Origin: UBA60 sp964587885
Lineage (GTDB): Archaea; Thermoplasmatota; Poseidoniia; Poseidoniales; Poseidoniaceae
Reading direction: 5' to 3'
DNA: 64,000 nt
Assembly: GCA_964587885.1 (NCBI GenBank)
Contig: CAZPME010000004.1
Location: forward strand, 1 to 64,000
Part shown: positions 46,189 through 55,171 of the stretch, piece by piece
Layout of the letters: the number at the start of each line of letters is the position of its first letter
Position numbering within the stretch: position 1 is the stretch's first letter
Notes under the pieces: generated by a model
Told to the model about the DNA's origin: nothing
Database searches by the model: none
What the model saw: only the letters and a program-made list of their open reading frames with translations
Translations under genes and position numbers: made by a program

Positions 46189-47418
46189 GTGGGCGAGGTA
46201 TTGGTTGTTGGTGGTGGATTGGCCGGCCTGGCTGCGGCATTTGAAGCGTCGCGGCGCGGCCATTTTGTGACTATATTGGAATCAAGCGAGAAAATTGGCG
46301 GCCGCGGTACTAGTGAGGAACTAAAAGGATATCCGACCAATGCAGGCCCGCATTTGCTGAATTATCGAGGCCCCCTTCATGTCCTAATTACGAAATGTAG
46401 CAAAGTTGCTTTACGCGGCCAACGATTGAGAGCCTCTCAATATCACCATCGTAATGGCGGCAAGTGGCGACCATTAGCAATATCAAGTAAAGCCATTCAA
46501 AATTCAAAGTTGCCGGCACAACAAAAACTTGAGTTGTTAAAATTACGCCGGGTAATGAAAATAGCGGCAAAGAAAACCCCCAAACAGTCTTTTGCTGAAT
46601 GGGTTGATGACCAATACCCTCATCTCAAAGAAGAATTATCTGCTTGGGCAGAATTAAGCACATGGCTCTCCCTTTCGGACGGCTCTGATTTGTACTTTCA
46701 TAGCCAACAAAGCCAACATTCTCTGTGGAAAAGAGGTTCTTTCCGATTAGAATTTGGCTGGGCTGAAATAGTTGGAAGGATTCTTTCAGCACTCGACCGG
46801 CTTGGAGTTGAGATGCATTCATCTGCAAAAGTAACTGAATTAATTTGTAATGATAATGGTCGAGTAAAAAAGGTGCGATTAGAGAATGGCAAGAGAATAG
46901 CAGCTGACCATGTCATCCTCGCTCTACCGAGAAAAAACTGTGAAAAAATCCTTGCTACAATGGAATTTGACCAACCTCTCACCGCCACTACCAAACTCGA
47001 AGCAACTCTGCTTGAATTACTTCTTGAGGGTCGCTTCCTTTGTGATGGTCTCATGTTTGATCATGGCAATGGCGTAACCTTACTCAATCAATACCGTGAT
47101 GATGCGGAAAATTTCCACTCAATAGTGTCAGCCTTTGCCAAAGGAAAAGAATCACCTTCCAAACGTCTGGAAAGAATCGAATCAACCCTCGATCAAACCG
47201 CAAGCGGTTGGCGAGACGCAATCAAAATGCGAAGGAAAACCAACTCCATAACTATCGCCTCATCTGTACCTAGCGACAAGCGCCCTGAAGTTGACCAACT
47301 ATCTAAGCATGGAATATTATTGGCTGGAGATTGGCTAAATTCACCATACTGGCTCGCTGATGCTGCAACAGATACGGGTATACGGGCTGGGGCTATGCTT
47401 CAAGAACGGCCGTCTTGA
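46189..47418 (+). CDS. FAD-dependent amine-oxidase/phytoene-desaturase-like oxidoreductase
   Basis: 409 aa, GTG start at 46189. The dinucleotide-binding motif VLVVGGGLAGLAAAFEASRRG with ILESSEKIGGRG follows the start, and the C-terminal FAD-contact block is 'ILLAGDWLNSPYWLADAATD' then TGIRAG. This is the NAD(P)/FAD-binding superfamily of phytoene desaturases, protoporphyrinogen and amine oxidases; it is shorter than carotenoid desaturases and the substrate domain is unassigned. Carotenoid or lipid saturation is a guess. Followed after 9 bp by the ExoIII gene. Confidence 0.8.
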   Translation: MGEVLVVGGGLAGLAAAFEASRRGHFVTILESSEKIGGRGTSEELKGYPTNAGPHLLNYRGPLHVLITKCSKVALRGQRLRASQYHHRNGGKWRPLAISSKAIQNSKLPAQQKLELLKLRRVMKIAAKKTPKQSFAEWVDDQYPHLKEELSAWAELSTWLSLSDGSDLYFHSQQSQHSLWKRGSFRLEFGWAEIVGRILSALDRLGVEMHSSAKVTELICNDNGRVKKVRLENGKRIAADHVILALPRKNCEKILATMEFDQPLTATTKLEATLLELLLEGRFLCDGLMFDHGNGVTLLNQYRDDAENFHSIVSAFAKGKESPSKRLERIESTLDQTASGWRDAIKMRRKTNSITIASSVPSDKRPEVDQLSKHGILLAGDWLNSPYWLADAATDTGIRAGAMLQERPS

Positions 47419-47427
47419 GGCCTTACT

Positions 47428-48216
47428 ATGCGGATAGTAAGTTGGAATGTAAACGGCATCCGTGCGGCAATCCGCAAAGGCCTTGATGACTTTGTAGAAC
47501 GTATTGGCCCAGACGTTCTATTGTTACAAGAAGTCAGGGCTCTAGAGGAACAATTACCCAAGGATTGGACTCCACCAATGGCCGAAGTTGCATGGCATCC
47601 GGCACAAAAAAAAGGTTATTCAGGTGTTTCAACCTGGGCCAATGATTCATTTGAGGTACTAGGCAAGGGCATGGAATCATCCCTTGACATCAATGATAGT
47701 GAGGGGCGCATTATCCATACTCGTCATAGGCTAGAGGAGACATCTTTGCACTGCGTAAATGTCTATTTGCCCAGCGGCTCAAGTAAGATAGAACGGCAAT
47801 TATTCAAGGAACAATGGATGGAAGATTTACTTTCATGGGCGCAGCGCTTTATCGGCCACGATGAACCAGTATTGCTTTGTGGAGACCTAAATATAGCCCA
47901 TACTGAAGATGATATTTGGAATCCGAGCGGTAATCGTTTGACCTCTGGATTTTTACCACAGGAACGTGAGTGGTTCACCAGATTACTCAATGGCGGTTGG
48001 CACGATTTGTTTAGAATCCACCGTGGTGAAGGCAAAGGGCCGTATTCGTGGTGGTCGAATAGGGGTCAAGCACGCGCAAAAGATCGCGGTTGGAGAATTG
48101 ATTATGTATTAGCAAATGATGCCGCATTACCCCATCTTCAAAATGCCGAAATAATGCGGGAAGGCGGTTTGGTTGTCAGCGACCATGCGCCGGTAATCAT
48201 TGATTTGAATTTGTAA
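47428..48216 (+). CDS. xthA: Exodeoxyribonuclease III / AP endonuclease
   Basis: 262 aa, full length. Active-site blocks: MRIVSWNVNGIRAA (Asn), LLLQEVRAL (metal Glu), 'LLCGDLNIAHTEDDIWNP' (Asp and Asn), 'YSWWSNRGQARAKDRGWRIDY' in two adjoining pieces, and VVSDHAPVIIDL with the Asp-His pair. It cleaves abasic sites in base excision repair and removes 3' blocking groups. Spaced 9 bp after the FAD oxidoreductase and convergent with the Pcc1-like gene, two bases apart. Confidence 0.95.
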   Translation: MRIVSWNVNGIRAAIRKGLDDFVERIGPDVLLLQEVRALEEQLPKDWTPPMAEVAWHPAQKKGYSGVSTWANDSFEVLGKGMESSLDINDSEGRIIHTRHRLEETSLHCVNVYLPSGSSKIERQLFKEQWMEDLLSWAQRFIGHDEPVLLCGDLNIAHTEDDIWNPSGNRLTSGFLPQEREWFTRLLNGGWHDLFRIHRGEGKGPYSWWSNRGQARAKDRGWRIDYVLANDAALPHLQNAEIMREGGLVVSDHAPVIIDLNL

Positions 48217-48218
48217 AT

Positions 48219-48443
48219 TTATTTTACTGCCTCATCTTCAACCGAGCCCAAGGCTGCAAGCACTTGGTCTCCGGTAGCGCGCACCACTCCTAGATCATTG
48301 GCGCGAATAGTAATTGAAAGCAAATCCGCTTTTATTGACCATTCAACCCCTTCTAGGTCTGGAATAGCGTCGGCCAATCTGGTTAATTCATCCTTTCTTC
48401 CAATACGGGTAATCTTGACTTTGCACGCCACATCGTCCGCCAT
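48219..48443 (-). CDS. Pcc1-like KEOPS subunit (tentative)
   Basis: 74 aa from the ATG at 48443. The C-terminal half 'LLSITIRANDLGVVRATGDQ' has the I-x-A-x-D-x-x-x-[LV]-R pattern of Pcc1, the small dimerising subunit of the KEOPS complex that makes tRNA threonylcarbamoyladenosine, and the length fits. The N-terminal half is too divergent to be decisive. Upstream in-frame starts (to 48494) would overlap the divergent gene. If not Pcc1, it is a small alpha/beta protein of unknown function. Confidence 0.5.
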   Translation of the reverse strand: MADDVACKVKITRIGRKDELTRLADAIPDLEGVEWSIKADLLSITIRANDLGVVRATGDQVLAALGSVEDEAVK

Positions 48444-48494
48444 GGGCCGACGAGAGCAGACGGGCATTTTGGTATAGTGGTTGTTTGAAGGCAT

Positions 48495-49391
48495 ATGGCG
48501 AGTTGGCGAAGCGTGGGCGAAGCGACCGATGAAGGAATAGAACCCCTCTCTCCATTACCTGAAGAAGAGGTGCTAGAATTTTCTACTAGCCACAAGGAAT
48601 TACTTCTACCCTCACAGGTTCCTGTTGCAACTAGCGCTCGAGTATTGGCGACACTCTTGTTGCTTGCAGCCCTCTCAGGATTGTACAATGGTTGGGATTA
48701 TACTCAGCCAGAGCAGGGTTTGGTTCGCCCACATGAATGGGTTTGGAAAATGGGCATGGGGGCACCAAACGGTTCGTCAACCCTTACCGGTGAAGTTACT
48801 ACAGCAGAAGGACTTGCTGCCGCAAATTTCACCATTATAGTCTCAATGACGCCGAGTACAAGTGCGGCGAGTGAAAACTGGGCTGCTGAAACGATTACGG
48901 ATGATAATGGAACATTCACTCTCACCAATCTCTCTTCAGGGATGGTTGCTTTGGAGGTTTATGCGCCGATAGAACAAGGCAATTCCCGCGGGATGGTACA
49001 TAGATTGTTATTGTCCCCACCTCCACTATTTCTTGAACCGATTGGATTCACTCATATTGAGGTAGCAATGCCGACCAACGATGAACATCAAGCCGCTTAT
49101 TTGGCCAGCAATAACACATCTTATCGTGTCGATTATCGACCTCAGGAGATGGAGACGCCATTACTTGATGAATCCGCAATTGGTGTGTATGTTATGATGG
49201 GATTCTTTTTCATTGGAATCTCATTAATTGCGATTGCTTTTGCTATTATCGGCTTCAGAACAGGTGCCCGCGGGCATCTTCGCGTGGCCTCAATCTTGAC
49301 ATTTTTCTCGGTTGGATTTTTGTGGTCTTCCTGCTTCATTGGTCTGTTATCCTTCGCATTGACTTTTGCCATCCCGAAGAGGCCTGCGTGA
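48495..49391 (+). CDS. Membrane protein with carboxypeptidase-regulatory-like beta domain
   Basis: 298 aa. A cytosolic acidic N-terminus (about 1-45), one membrane segment (about 45-62), an external domain (about 70-210) that includes 'STLTGEVTTAEGLAAANFTI' and DDNGTFTLTNLSSGMVALEV as in CarboxypepD_reg/CNA_B-like sandwiches, then two C-terminal membrane segments (about 232-256 and 268-292). The role is probably at the envelope; no enzyme motif seen. Followed by the propeller protein gene 57 bp downstream. Confidence 0.65.
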   Translation: MASWRSVGEATDEGIEPLSPLPEEEVLEFSTSHKELLLPSQVPVATSARVLATLLLLAALSGLYNGWDYTQPEQGLVRPHEWVWKMGMGAPNGSSTLTGEVTTAEGLAAANFTIIVSMTPSTSAASENWAAETITDDNGTFTLTNLSSGMVALEVYAPIEQGNSRGMVHRLLLSPPPLFLEPIGFTHIEVAMPTNDEHQAAYLASNNTSYRVDYRPQEMETPLLDESAIGVYVMMGFFFIGISLIAIAFAIIGFRTGARGHLRVASILTFFSVGFLWSSCFIGLLSFALTFAIPKRPA

Positions 49392-49448
49392 CGCACGTAC
49401 GAGGGTCGGCCTTATGGGTGAGTCAAGCCCCCTTGAGGTGGGGCCGAA

Positions 49449-50546
49449 ATGCAAATCGAGGCAATTGCTTGGATGGTGCGCGATTTAGGTGAGCGCCCAT
49501 CATCAATATTGATCACTTCAACTCATTTGGTCGTAGGTGGTTGGGACGGTCGCCTAACTTGCTGGCACTTAGATGGTGAGAGTGCTTGGTCGGTACAATT
49601 GCCCGACAGGATCCAAGAAATCGTTTTTGCCCAAACTTGCTATTTTGTTAATTCAGGATTATTTGTCATCAATATTGATGCACAAAGCGGAGTAGAAAAT
49701 TGGCGAGTTGAGACCGAAGGGTCCGCTGATTATCTGATTTTCAATGCTGCCAACAATCAAGTGGTAGCGACCTCATCAGTATACGATATTGAACATGGAG
49801 ATTTCATGGAAAGTGCAGTCTGGTTTATTGATAGTGAAAGCGGCGAAGTGAATAATTGCGAGCGCTTTGATGAACGCCCATGGCATCTTTCCCTCAAAGG
49901 AGATTTGGCTGTTATGGGGCTGGGTCGTCCAAGAGGTGGGTTGCTATTAGTGGGCAATGAAAGTAAGTGGCAAGCGTTGGCAGGAACCAGCCCAGTAACC
50001 TGTGGTATCGTCGGTCGCCAACACCAATTATTTGGCCACGCCGATGGTTTAGTCAGTTTGTTGGAAAATGAGAAAGCCACCCCCCTAACCACATTCGATG
50101 CAACAATTGAACAGATTATCTGTACACCAAAAGGTTTTCTTGTTGCGCTTGAAAGTGGAGTATGTGTAGCTTGCGATGAAGACGGGAGCGAGTTGTGGCA
50201 AGTTGCTGTTGAAGGACAAATCATCGCTGCCGACAATGGTTTCCAAATCCGAGAAACTGAAACGGTTTGGCTTCTATACCGTGCTGAATCTTCAGGCGAA
50301 TTAGTAGTTTGTTCAGATGATGGAACCACCGCTGCCCAATTCGATCTTTCATCAACCCCAACCGCGCTAATGGCTACTAAAACTCATTCCGCTATCGCAA
50401 CCGCTGATGGTAACATTTACCTTTTCGAAGGTGAATTATTTAATCGCCGCCTTGAAACTTTAACCGACAACAAACCAACGGATAGTGATGCGACAGACAA
50501 GCGTCGAGAAATGATGGCAAAATTGAGGAAGTTGCGCGGCGGCTAA
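49449..50546 (+). CDS. PQQ/WD40-like beta-propeller protein
   Basis: 365 aa with repeated short strands of the type 'VVGGWDGRLTCWHLDGESAW', 'INIDAQSGVENWRVE', 'VACDEDGSELWQVAV' and 'ATADGNIYLFEG', each ending in a Trp-containing strand as in PQQ-binding-like or WD40 propellers. Five to seven blades can be counted. There is no signal peptide, so it is likely cytosolic; the C-terminal 40 residues are charged and end 'MMAKLRKLRGG'. Probably a binding platform. SD-like 'ggtgggg' lies just upstream of the ATG. Confidence 0.72.
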   Translation: MQIEAIAWMVRDLGERPSSILITSTHLVVGGWDGRLTCWHLDGESAWSVQLPDRIQEIVFAQTCYFVNSGLFVINIDAQSGVENWRVETEGSADYLIFNAANNQVVATSSVYDIEHGDFMESAVWFIDSESGEVNNCERFDERPWHLSLKGDLAVMGLGRPRGGLLLVGNESKWQALAGTSPVTCGIVGRQHQLFGHADGLVSLLENEKATPLTTFDATIEQIICTPKGFLVALESGVCVACDEDGSELWQVAVEGQIIAADNGFQIRETETVWLLYRAESSGELVVCSDDGTTAAQFDLSSTPTALMATKTHSAIATADGNIYLFEGELFNRRLETLTDNKPTDSDATDKRREMMAKLRKLRGG

Positions 50547-50641
50547 AGTGTTATTTTTTCTGCGGCCCCGCGCGAACTTCCATCGGAAACCAACCCTTAG
50601 TCGTTTGATTTCTCTTGGAAATAAATGTTATTTCCGGAAGG

Positions 50642-50647
50642 TTTATA
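50642..50647 (+). promoter_or_regulatory. TATA box for the structured RNA
   Basis: TTTATA, 27 bp before the first predicted hairpin (50674). Archaeal initiation would fall near 50668-50672, exactly where structured sequence begins. This gives strand and start of the RNA. Confidence 0.55.
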
Positions 50648-50667
50648 GACCTCGACTACCCACGTAA

Positions 50668-51170
50668 ACTTTGCCGCTCCTTTGGAGTGGTGGAGCGCCC
50701 CTCTTGAGGTGGCGCTTCGGGCCCAATGCCGGTCGGTCGCTCAAAACCGAGCAAAGATCGGACTTAGGTGGAGAGATTCACCTATGTAGGTGGGAGAGGA
50801 CTGTGCTTGCATAGAGCTCAAACATCCACAGAATTACATGAGATTTCGATTGATTGTTGCTGGAGTTAGGGGAGAATAGAAGGCCTCGGCCGGAAAAGAT
50901 CCATTTTCACCAGAGGAAAGGGATTCCATTTGGAATATGAATCCGTCTGTGAATCAGGGGAGTTGAAATTGAAAGCGGCTTGCCGTTGTTAGTCCGTTAG
51001 CGGGCTGACTAGAATGAGACGAAACTGAACGGGGAATTGGAGCCTTTCGAGGTGAAGAGGAACCACCGATGGGGAAGCGAAGGTCTTCGGACTGGAGCAG
51101 AACCATCACAGCGGAGGCAGGTAGAGGGGCGATTCCCACCCGGAAGATCCCCTCTACCTGCGCTCCCATC
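50668..51170 (+). ncRNA. Large highly structured non-coding RNA, identity unassigned
   Basis: The 784 bp between 50547 and 51330 hold no convincing gene but a chain of strong hairpins on the + strand: 50674-50690 (7 bp), 50694-50716 (10 bp, CUUG loop), 50729-50761 (two-step stem), 50765-50784 (6 bp), 50801-50814 (CUUG loop), 50921-50944 (6 bp), 50974-50987 (CUUG loop), 50988-51009 (9 bp), 51042-51053 and 51082-51093 (both UUCG loops), and a perfect 13-bp stem 51117-51129/51149-51161 extended by 4 bp past a bulge. CUGUGA (50947-50952) can pair with UCACAG (51106-51111) to close a domain. RNase P RNA or SRP RNA would be expected somewhere in an archaeal genome, but I could not place their conserved motifs. 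Ends are estimates. Confidence 0.75.
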
Positions 51171-51330
51171 CTGCTTTCACAGGTAAAGCGACGTCCATCG
51201 CGTTTTGCTTAATATCTTAGCGAACAATATTACGGCCACATCGCCTTTTCATTACCCGCACCAATTTCCGGGATGGGTTCTGACGTTCTTTCCTTCAATG
51301 CAGGAGTTTACAGCATCACGTATTGGCCTT

Positions 51331-52737
51331 CTAATCGCCTTCATTTCTAGGGCCAGTCATATTTTCTGGCCGCACCCACTGGTCAAATTGTGCCTCACTA
51401 AGTAGGCCTAATTCGACCGCACTGGCGCGCAGTGTCAACCCATTTTCATGTGCGTGTTTGGCAATCTTGGCAGATTTGTCATAACCGATGTGATTATTCA
51501 ATGCGGTAACCAACATTAGTGAATTCTCAAGATGATTTCGAATATTCACTTCATTAGCAACTAGACCATCAATACACCGTTCAGCAAAAGACCGACAAGA
51601 GTCACCAAGAATACGAGTGGAATGGAGTAGGTTATGAATCATCATTGGCTTGTAAACATTCAATTCGAAATTTCCTTGACTACCACCGATAGTGATTGCT
51701 GTATGATTACCCATTACTTGGCAGCAAACCATAGTCATCGCTTCAGATTGAGTTGGATTGACCTTCCCAGGCATTATTGATGAGCCCGGCTCATTTGCAG
51801 GAAGAGACAACTCGCCAAATCCACACCGTGGACCAGAACCAAGCCAACGAATATCATTGGCGATTTTCATCAAACTAGCAGATAATGTGTTGAGTGCTCC
51901 CGAGGCGGCGATGATAGCATCATGACCAGCTAGTTGAGCGAATTTATTATCAGCGCTAACAAATGGCAAATCAGTCCTCTTGGCGATGGCTGCAGCGACC
52001 ATTACAGCAAATTTGGGATGAGTATTCAAGCCAGTTCCAACCGCGGTTCCACCGAGAGCTAATTCATAGAGGTCAATAATGGAAAATTCAATTCTTGTTA
52101 TGTTCTTGTCGAGCATTGATACGTAGCCACTAAATTCTTGAGATAGAGTAAGGGGTACCGCATCCATCAAATGAGTGCGGCCAATTTTCACAATCCCTGT
52201 GAATTGTTCTACCTTTTTAGCCAAGGAATCACGTAATAATCTAACTTGAGGGAGTAAAGAGTTGGTCAACTCTTCTGCTGCCGCAATATGCATCGCGGTA
52301 GGAAAGGTATCGTTCGAGGATTGTCCACGATTAACGTGGTCATTGGGATGAACAGGATCTTTGCTACCTAGTACGCCCCCAGCAAGTTCAATAGCCCGAT
52401 TTGCGATTACTTCATTGGCATTCATATTGGTTTGAGTACCACTCCCAGTTTGCCAAACATGGAGTGGGAAATGTGAATCTAGTTTACCATCAATAACTTC
52501 TTGTGCTGCACTTTGAATCAAACCCCCCCGCTCAGCATCGAGTTGTCCTAATGCGACATTGGTCTCCGCTGCGGCCTGTTTGAGTATTCCAAAGCCGCGT
52601 ATTACTGAACTGGGCATCAAATCTTCACCGATATCAAAATTGATTAGCGACCGTGCGGTCTGTGCACCATAATAACGGTCGGATGGAACTTGAAGTTCAC
52701 CCATGGTGTCTTTTTCGCTGCGGAAGTCCCCAGACAT
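51331..52737 (-). CDS. fumC: Fumarate hydratase, class II
   Basis: 468 aa from the ATG at 52737 (GTG at 52749 possible). Aspartase/fumarase superfamily marks: 'GSGTQTNMNANEVIANRA', 'NRGQSSNDTFPTAMHIAA', 'KIGRTHLMDAVPLTLSQEF' and the catalytic loop GSSIMPGKVNPTQSEA. It is the oxygen-stable homotetrameric fumarase of the TCA cycle, converting fumarate to malate. The bacterial-type enzyme rather than the two-subunit Fe-S form of many archaea hints at ancient transfer. The 160 bp after the RNA and before its stop codon hold nothing I can support. Confidence 0.95.
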   Translation of the reverse strand: MSGDFRSEKDTMGELQVPSDRYYGAQTARSLINFDIGEDLMPSSVIRGFGILKQAAAETNVALGQLDAERGGLIQSAAQEVIDGKLDSHFPLHVWQTGSGTQTNMNANEVIANRAIELAGGVLGSKDPVHPNDHVNRGQSSNDTFPTAMHIAAAEELTNSLLPQVRLLRDSLAKKVEQFTGIVKIGRTHLMDAVPLTLSQEFSGYVSMLDKNITRIEFSIIDLYELALGGTAVGTGLNTHPKFAVMVAAAIAKRTDLPFVSADNKFAQLAGHDAIIAASGALNTLSASLMKIANDIRWLGSGPRCGFGELSLPANEPGSSIMPGKVNPTQSEAMTMVCCQVMGNHTAITIGGSQGNFELNVYKPMMIHNLLHSTRILGDSCRSFAERCIDGLVANEVNIRNHLENSLMLVTALNNHIGYDKSAKIAKHAHENGLTLRASAVELGLLSEAQFDQWVRPENMTGPRNEGD

Positions 52738-52788
52738 CTTCTCCCTCACCCTATGTGCGGTGGTGCCCCATCCTTACGGGTTTCCCTA

Positions 52789-53760
52789 TTATGGCTTGGA
52801 ATTTGGCCCAATAGCGGTGGTGATTTTTCCGTTATCCCATATTCCCCTGTACATCAATGTCGTTCTAAACGGTAAGGTGAATTCTCCTGTAGCGCTAACT
52901 GCAATTAATCCCCCTCTCCCACCTAGTGGTCCAACTTCGTCGAGAACTCGTTGTGCTGCTTGCGCCAAGGTTGTATCGGTTAATTCATAGATGTCAGCAA
53001 GACGCTTAGCAGCAGCAACACGGATGTAAGCCTCGCCAACACCGGTACAAGAAATTGCCACTTTATTATCAGCCCATGTACCAGCCCCAATTAGTGCCGA
53101 ATCCCCGATTCGTCCTGCTGGTTTACCAGTCATCCCACCGGTTGAGGTGGCGGCAGCAACATTTCCATCGATATCAAGTGCAACTGCGCCGACGGTACCA
53201 GACTCGCTCAATTCGGTTTCAATATCGTGGTCGAGTTGGGCGTTGAGTGCCGCATCATCTTCATCGGTCGCTCCAACTCGGGCTTGAGTGGATCGCCATT
53301 TTTCAAGTTGGGCATTTCGTAAATCAGTGATGAGTGAGTTTTGGCTGACCATTTCTAGACCCTGTTTTTTTGCGAATTGCTCCGCCCCTTCGCTTACCAT
53401 CATTACCGGCCAGCCGGCATCTAGCAGACTTCGTGCGAGGTTTATTGGGTTCTTCACCCGTTTAATTCCAGCACATGAGCCAGCAGCACCATCCTTGCCA
53501 CGCATAATCGATGCATCCATTGAGATTCCACCGTCAGCATTGAGCACAGATCCTCGTCCAGCGTTAAACAAAGGCTCATTTTCCATCACTTGAACAGCGA
53601 TATTAACTGCTTGTAAAGCATCGATTTCACCACGTTCTAATGAGCGACCGACTTCTTGTAAAACGATAGACAAACAATCTATTCTTGCGGGGTCCAGTTT
53701 GGTTGGCCCCCCCCATTCACCATCACCACCGGCACCTCCGTGAATAAGGAGGGTCGGCAT
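52789..53760 (-). CDS. Isoaspartyl peptidase/L-asparaginase (Ntn hydrolase)
   Basis: 323 aa from the ATG at 53760. Starts LLIHGGAGG, contains 'FNAGRGSVLNADGGISMDAS', and the autoproteolytic nucleophile Thr lies in SGTVGAVALDIDGNVAAATS, followed by 'GRIGDSALIGAGTWAD'. The precursor self-cleaves before that Thr to give alpha and beta chains; the enzyme hydrolyses isoaspartyl dipeptides and asparagine. The cyclophilin stop lies 8 bp upstream of this start on the same strand. An 8-nt G run on the coding strand (53707-53714) spans the Trp-Gly-Gly codons. Confidence 0.93.
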   Translation of the reverse strand: MPTLLIHGGAGGDGEWGGPTKLDPARIDCLSIVLQEVGRSLERGEIDALQAVNIAVQVMENEPLFNAGRGSVLNADGGISMDASIMRGKDGAAGSCAGIKRVKNPINLARSLLDAGWPVMMVSEGAEQFAKKQGLEMVSQNSLITDLRNAQLEKWRSTQARVGATDEDDAALNAQLDHDIETELSESGTVGAVALDIDGNVAAATSTGGMTGKPAGRIGDSALIGAGTWADNKVAISCTGVGEAYIRVAAAKRLADIYELTDTTLAQAAQRVLDEVGPLGGRGGLIAVSATGEFTLPFRTTLMYRGIWDNGKITTAIGPNSKP

Positions 53761-53768
53761 GCTATCAC

Positions 53769-54251
53769 TCAAGCACGGGTTACGCTAATGATTTGTTGAG
53801 GGGTTGCGGGACGGTCACCGGGTCTCTTCTGACAATTTTCAATCGCCTTCACAACATCCATCCCTCCATTTACTTCACCGAAAACTGCGTGTTTCCCATC
53901 CAACCAATTACATGGTACAGTAGTTAAGAAAAATTGTGAACCACCAGTATTTGGTCCGGCATTTGCCATAGATAACAGGCCGGGACGGTCATGGCTGATT
54001 GAAAGAGCACTAGGTTCACAGCGGATATTCCAGCCAGGTCCACCAGTTCCAGCACGTGGCGAGAAAGGGTCTGAAGAGTGCGGGCATCCTCCTTGTAACA
54101 TGAAATCTTCAATCACGCGATGAAAATGCAGTCCATTGTAGTGGCCCGCATCAACTAATTTGAGAAAATTATCGGTCGTTTCAGGACATCGGTCGGTATA
54201 CAATTTCAAGGCGATTTCGCCGGCTGAAGTCTTCATTAGTAAGTCGGTCAT
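53769..54251 (-). CDS. Cyclophilin-type peptidyl-prolyl cis-trans isomerase
   Basis: 160 aa from the ATG at 54251. Active-site blocks are intact: LHFHRVIEDFMLQGG (catalytic Arg), 'MANAGPNTGGSQFFLTT' and 'WLDGKHAVFGEVNGGMDVV' (including the cyclosporin-binding Trp). No signal peptide, so cytosolic. It catalyses proline isomerisation during protein folding. Immediately upstream of the isoaspartyl peptidase gene; both serve protein quality control and are likely co-transcribed. Confidence 0.94.
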   Translation of the reverse strand: MTDLLMKTSAGEIALKLYTDRCPETTDNFLKLVDAGHYNGLHFHRVIEDFMLQGGCPHSSDPFSPRAGTGGPGWNIRCEPSALSISHDRPGLLSMANAGPNTGGSQFFLTTVPCNWLDGKHAVFGEVNGGMDVVKAIENCQKRPGDRPATPQQIISVTRA

Positions 54252-54328
54252 ACTCAATGGGGTACAGCCGTATGGTTTGAGTCCATCGCTTGCGCATAGT
54301 CAAAGAATCGTCACCATGTCGCGAGTGT

Positions 54329-55171
54329 ATGCTCGGAGATTTGGGACTACCGCCCGAGGTGTTTGATTTTGGGGGAAAGATAGCCGGAGTGGGTTTGTTA
54401 TTGGTCGCGCTAATCCTCTTTACACAAGGATATCGTCGCTTATTCTTTCTCGTCGGCGGCGTCGGTGGATTAATTGGCTATGTAGTTGGAGGATTAGTAG
54501 CGCCATTTGCTAGTGATTATGTAGGGGAAACCGAATTGATAATTGGTGCGACTGTACTATTCTTTTTGTTAGCATTCCAAATATCAAAAACCATGATTCG
54601 TCTTATGGGTTCTATGATTGTTTTCCTTGCAATGTTAATGATATTGCGGGTTGTAACTACCATTTTCGGCATTGATTTAGAGCGCGACTATGGTGACTTT
54701 GGAGCTGGATTGATAGCGATTCTTGCCTTCTTTTCACGCCTTGATATTAGAGAGAAATTACCGATGTTGATGTCAGCAGTGCTCTCTTCAGCATGTATTG
54801 TCGCCGGAATACATTTCATTGGCGGCGGCATAGTTTCAGGGATTGATTTTACCGACCCCCGCTCTTCAAGTTTTGTCGTTGTGATGACGATACTGAGTAT
54901 GGAAGTTCAGAACCGTGATTTGATACGTTGGTCGGAAAATAAACTCAAGGTTGAAGTTGAGAAAGAATTGGTAAAGAAAGGAGTAATCAAAAAGAAACCC
55001 CTATTGCAACGGCTATTCAATACCGATCCGTGGAAGAAAGAAACAGGAATGCCACCAGATGATCGCAAATCTTTGGAAAAATTACAAGCAAAGCATAGTA
55101 AATCAGACCCAACCAAAGTGTCTCAAAAGGAAGCGATAACTCGATTCAAACATCATCGTGGCCGAAGTTAA
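54329..55171 (+). CDS. Hypothetical multi-pass membrane protein with basic C-terminus
   Basis: 280 aa from the ATG at 54329 (a TTG at 54290 would add 13 residues). About six to seven hydrophobic segments occupy residues 12-190, with Gly-rich 'LVGGVGGLIGYVVGGLVAP' typical of DUF4203-like membrane proteins, followed by a highly basic, Lys-rich cytosolic tail of about 90 residues. The TAA stop shares TTAA (55168-55171) with the TAA of the convergent PEPCK gene. Function unknown. Confidence 0.65.
   Translation: MLGDLGLPPEVFDFGGKIAGVGLLLVALILFTQGYRRLFFLVGGVGGLIGYVVGGLVAPFASDYVGETELIIGATVLFFLLAFQISKTMIRLMGSMIVFLAMLMILRVVTTIFGIDLERDYGDFGAGLIAILAFFSRLDIREKLPMLMSAVLSSACIVAGIHFIGGGIVSGIDFTDPRSSSFVVVMTILSMEVQNRDLIRWSENKLKVEVEKELVKKGVIKKKPLLQRLFNTDPWKKETGMPPDDRKSLEKLQAKHSKSDPTKVSQKEAITRFKHHRGRS

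Noticed and set aside
50910..51115. RNase P RNA, suggested by 'agaggaaag' near 50913 and 'gcagaacc' near 51098
   Set aside because: The bases following each motif cannot form helix P4 and the other conserved regions are missing, so I left the RNA unassigned.
51205..51405. A 66-codon frame between the structured RNA and fumC
   Set aside because: It overlaps the fumC 3' end, has no protein-like pattern and no ribosome-binding site.
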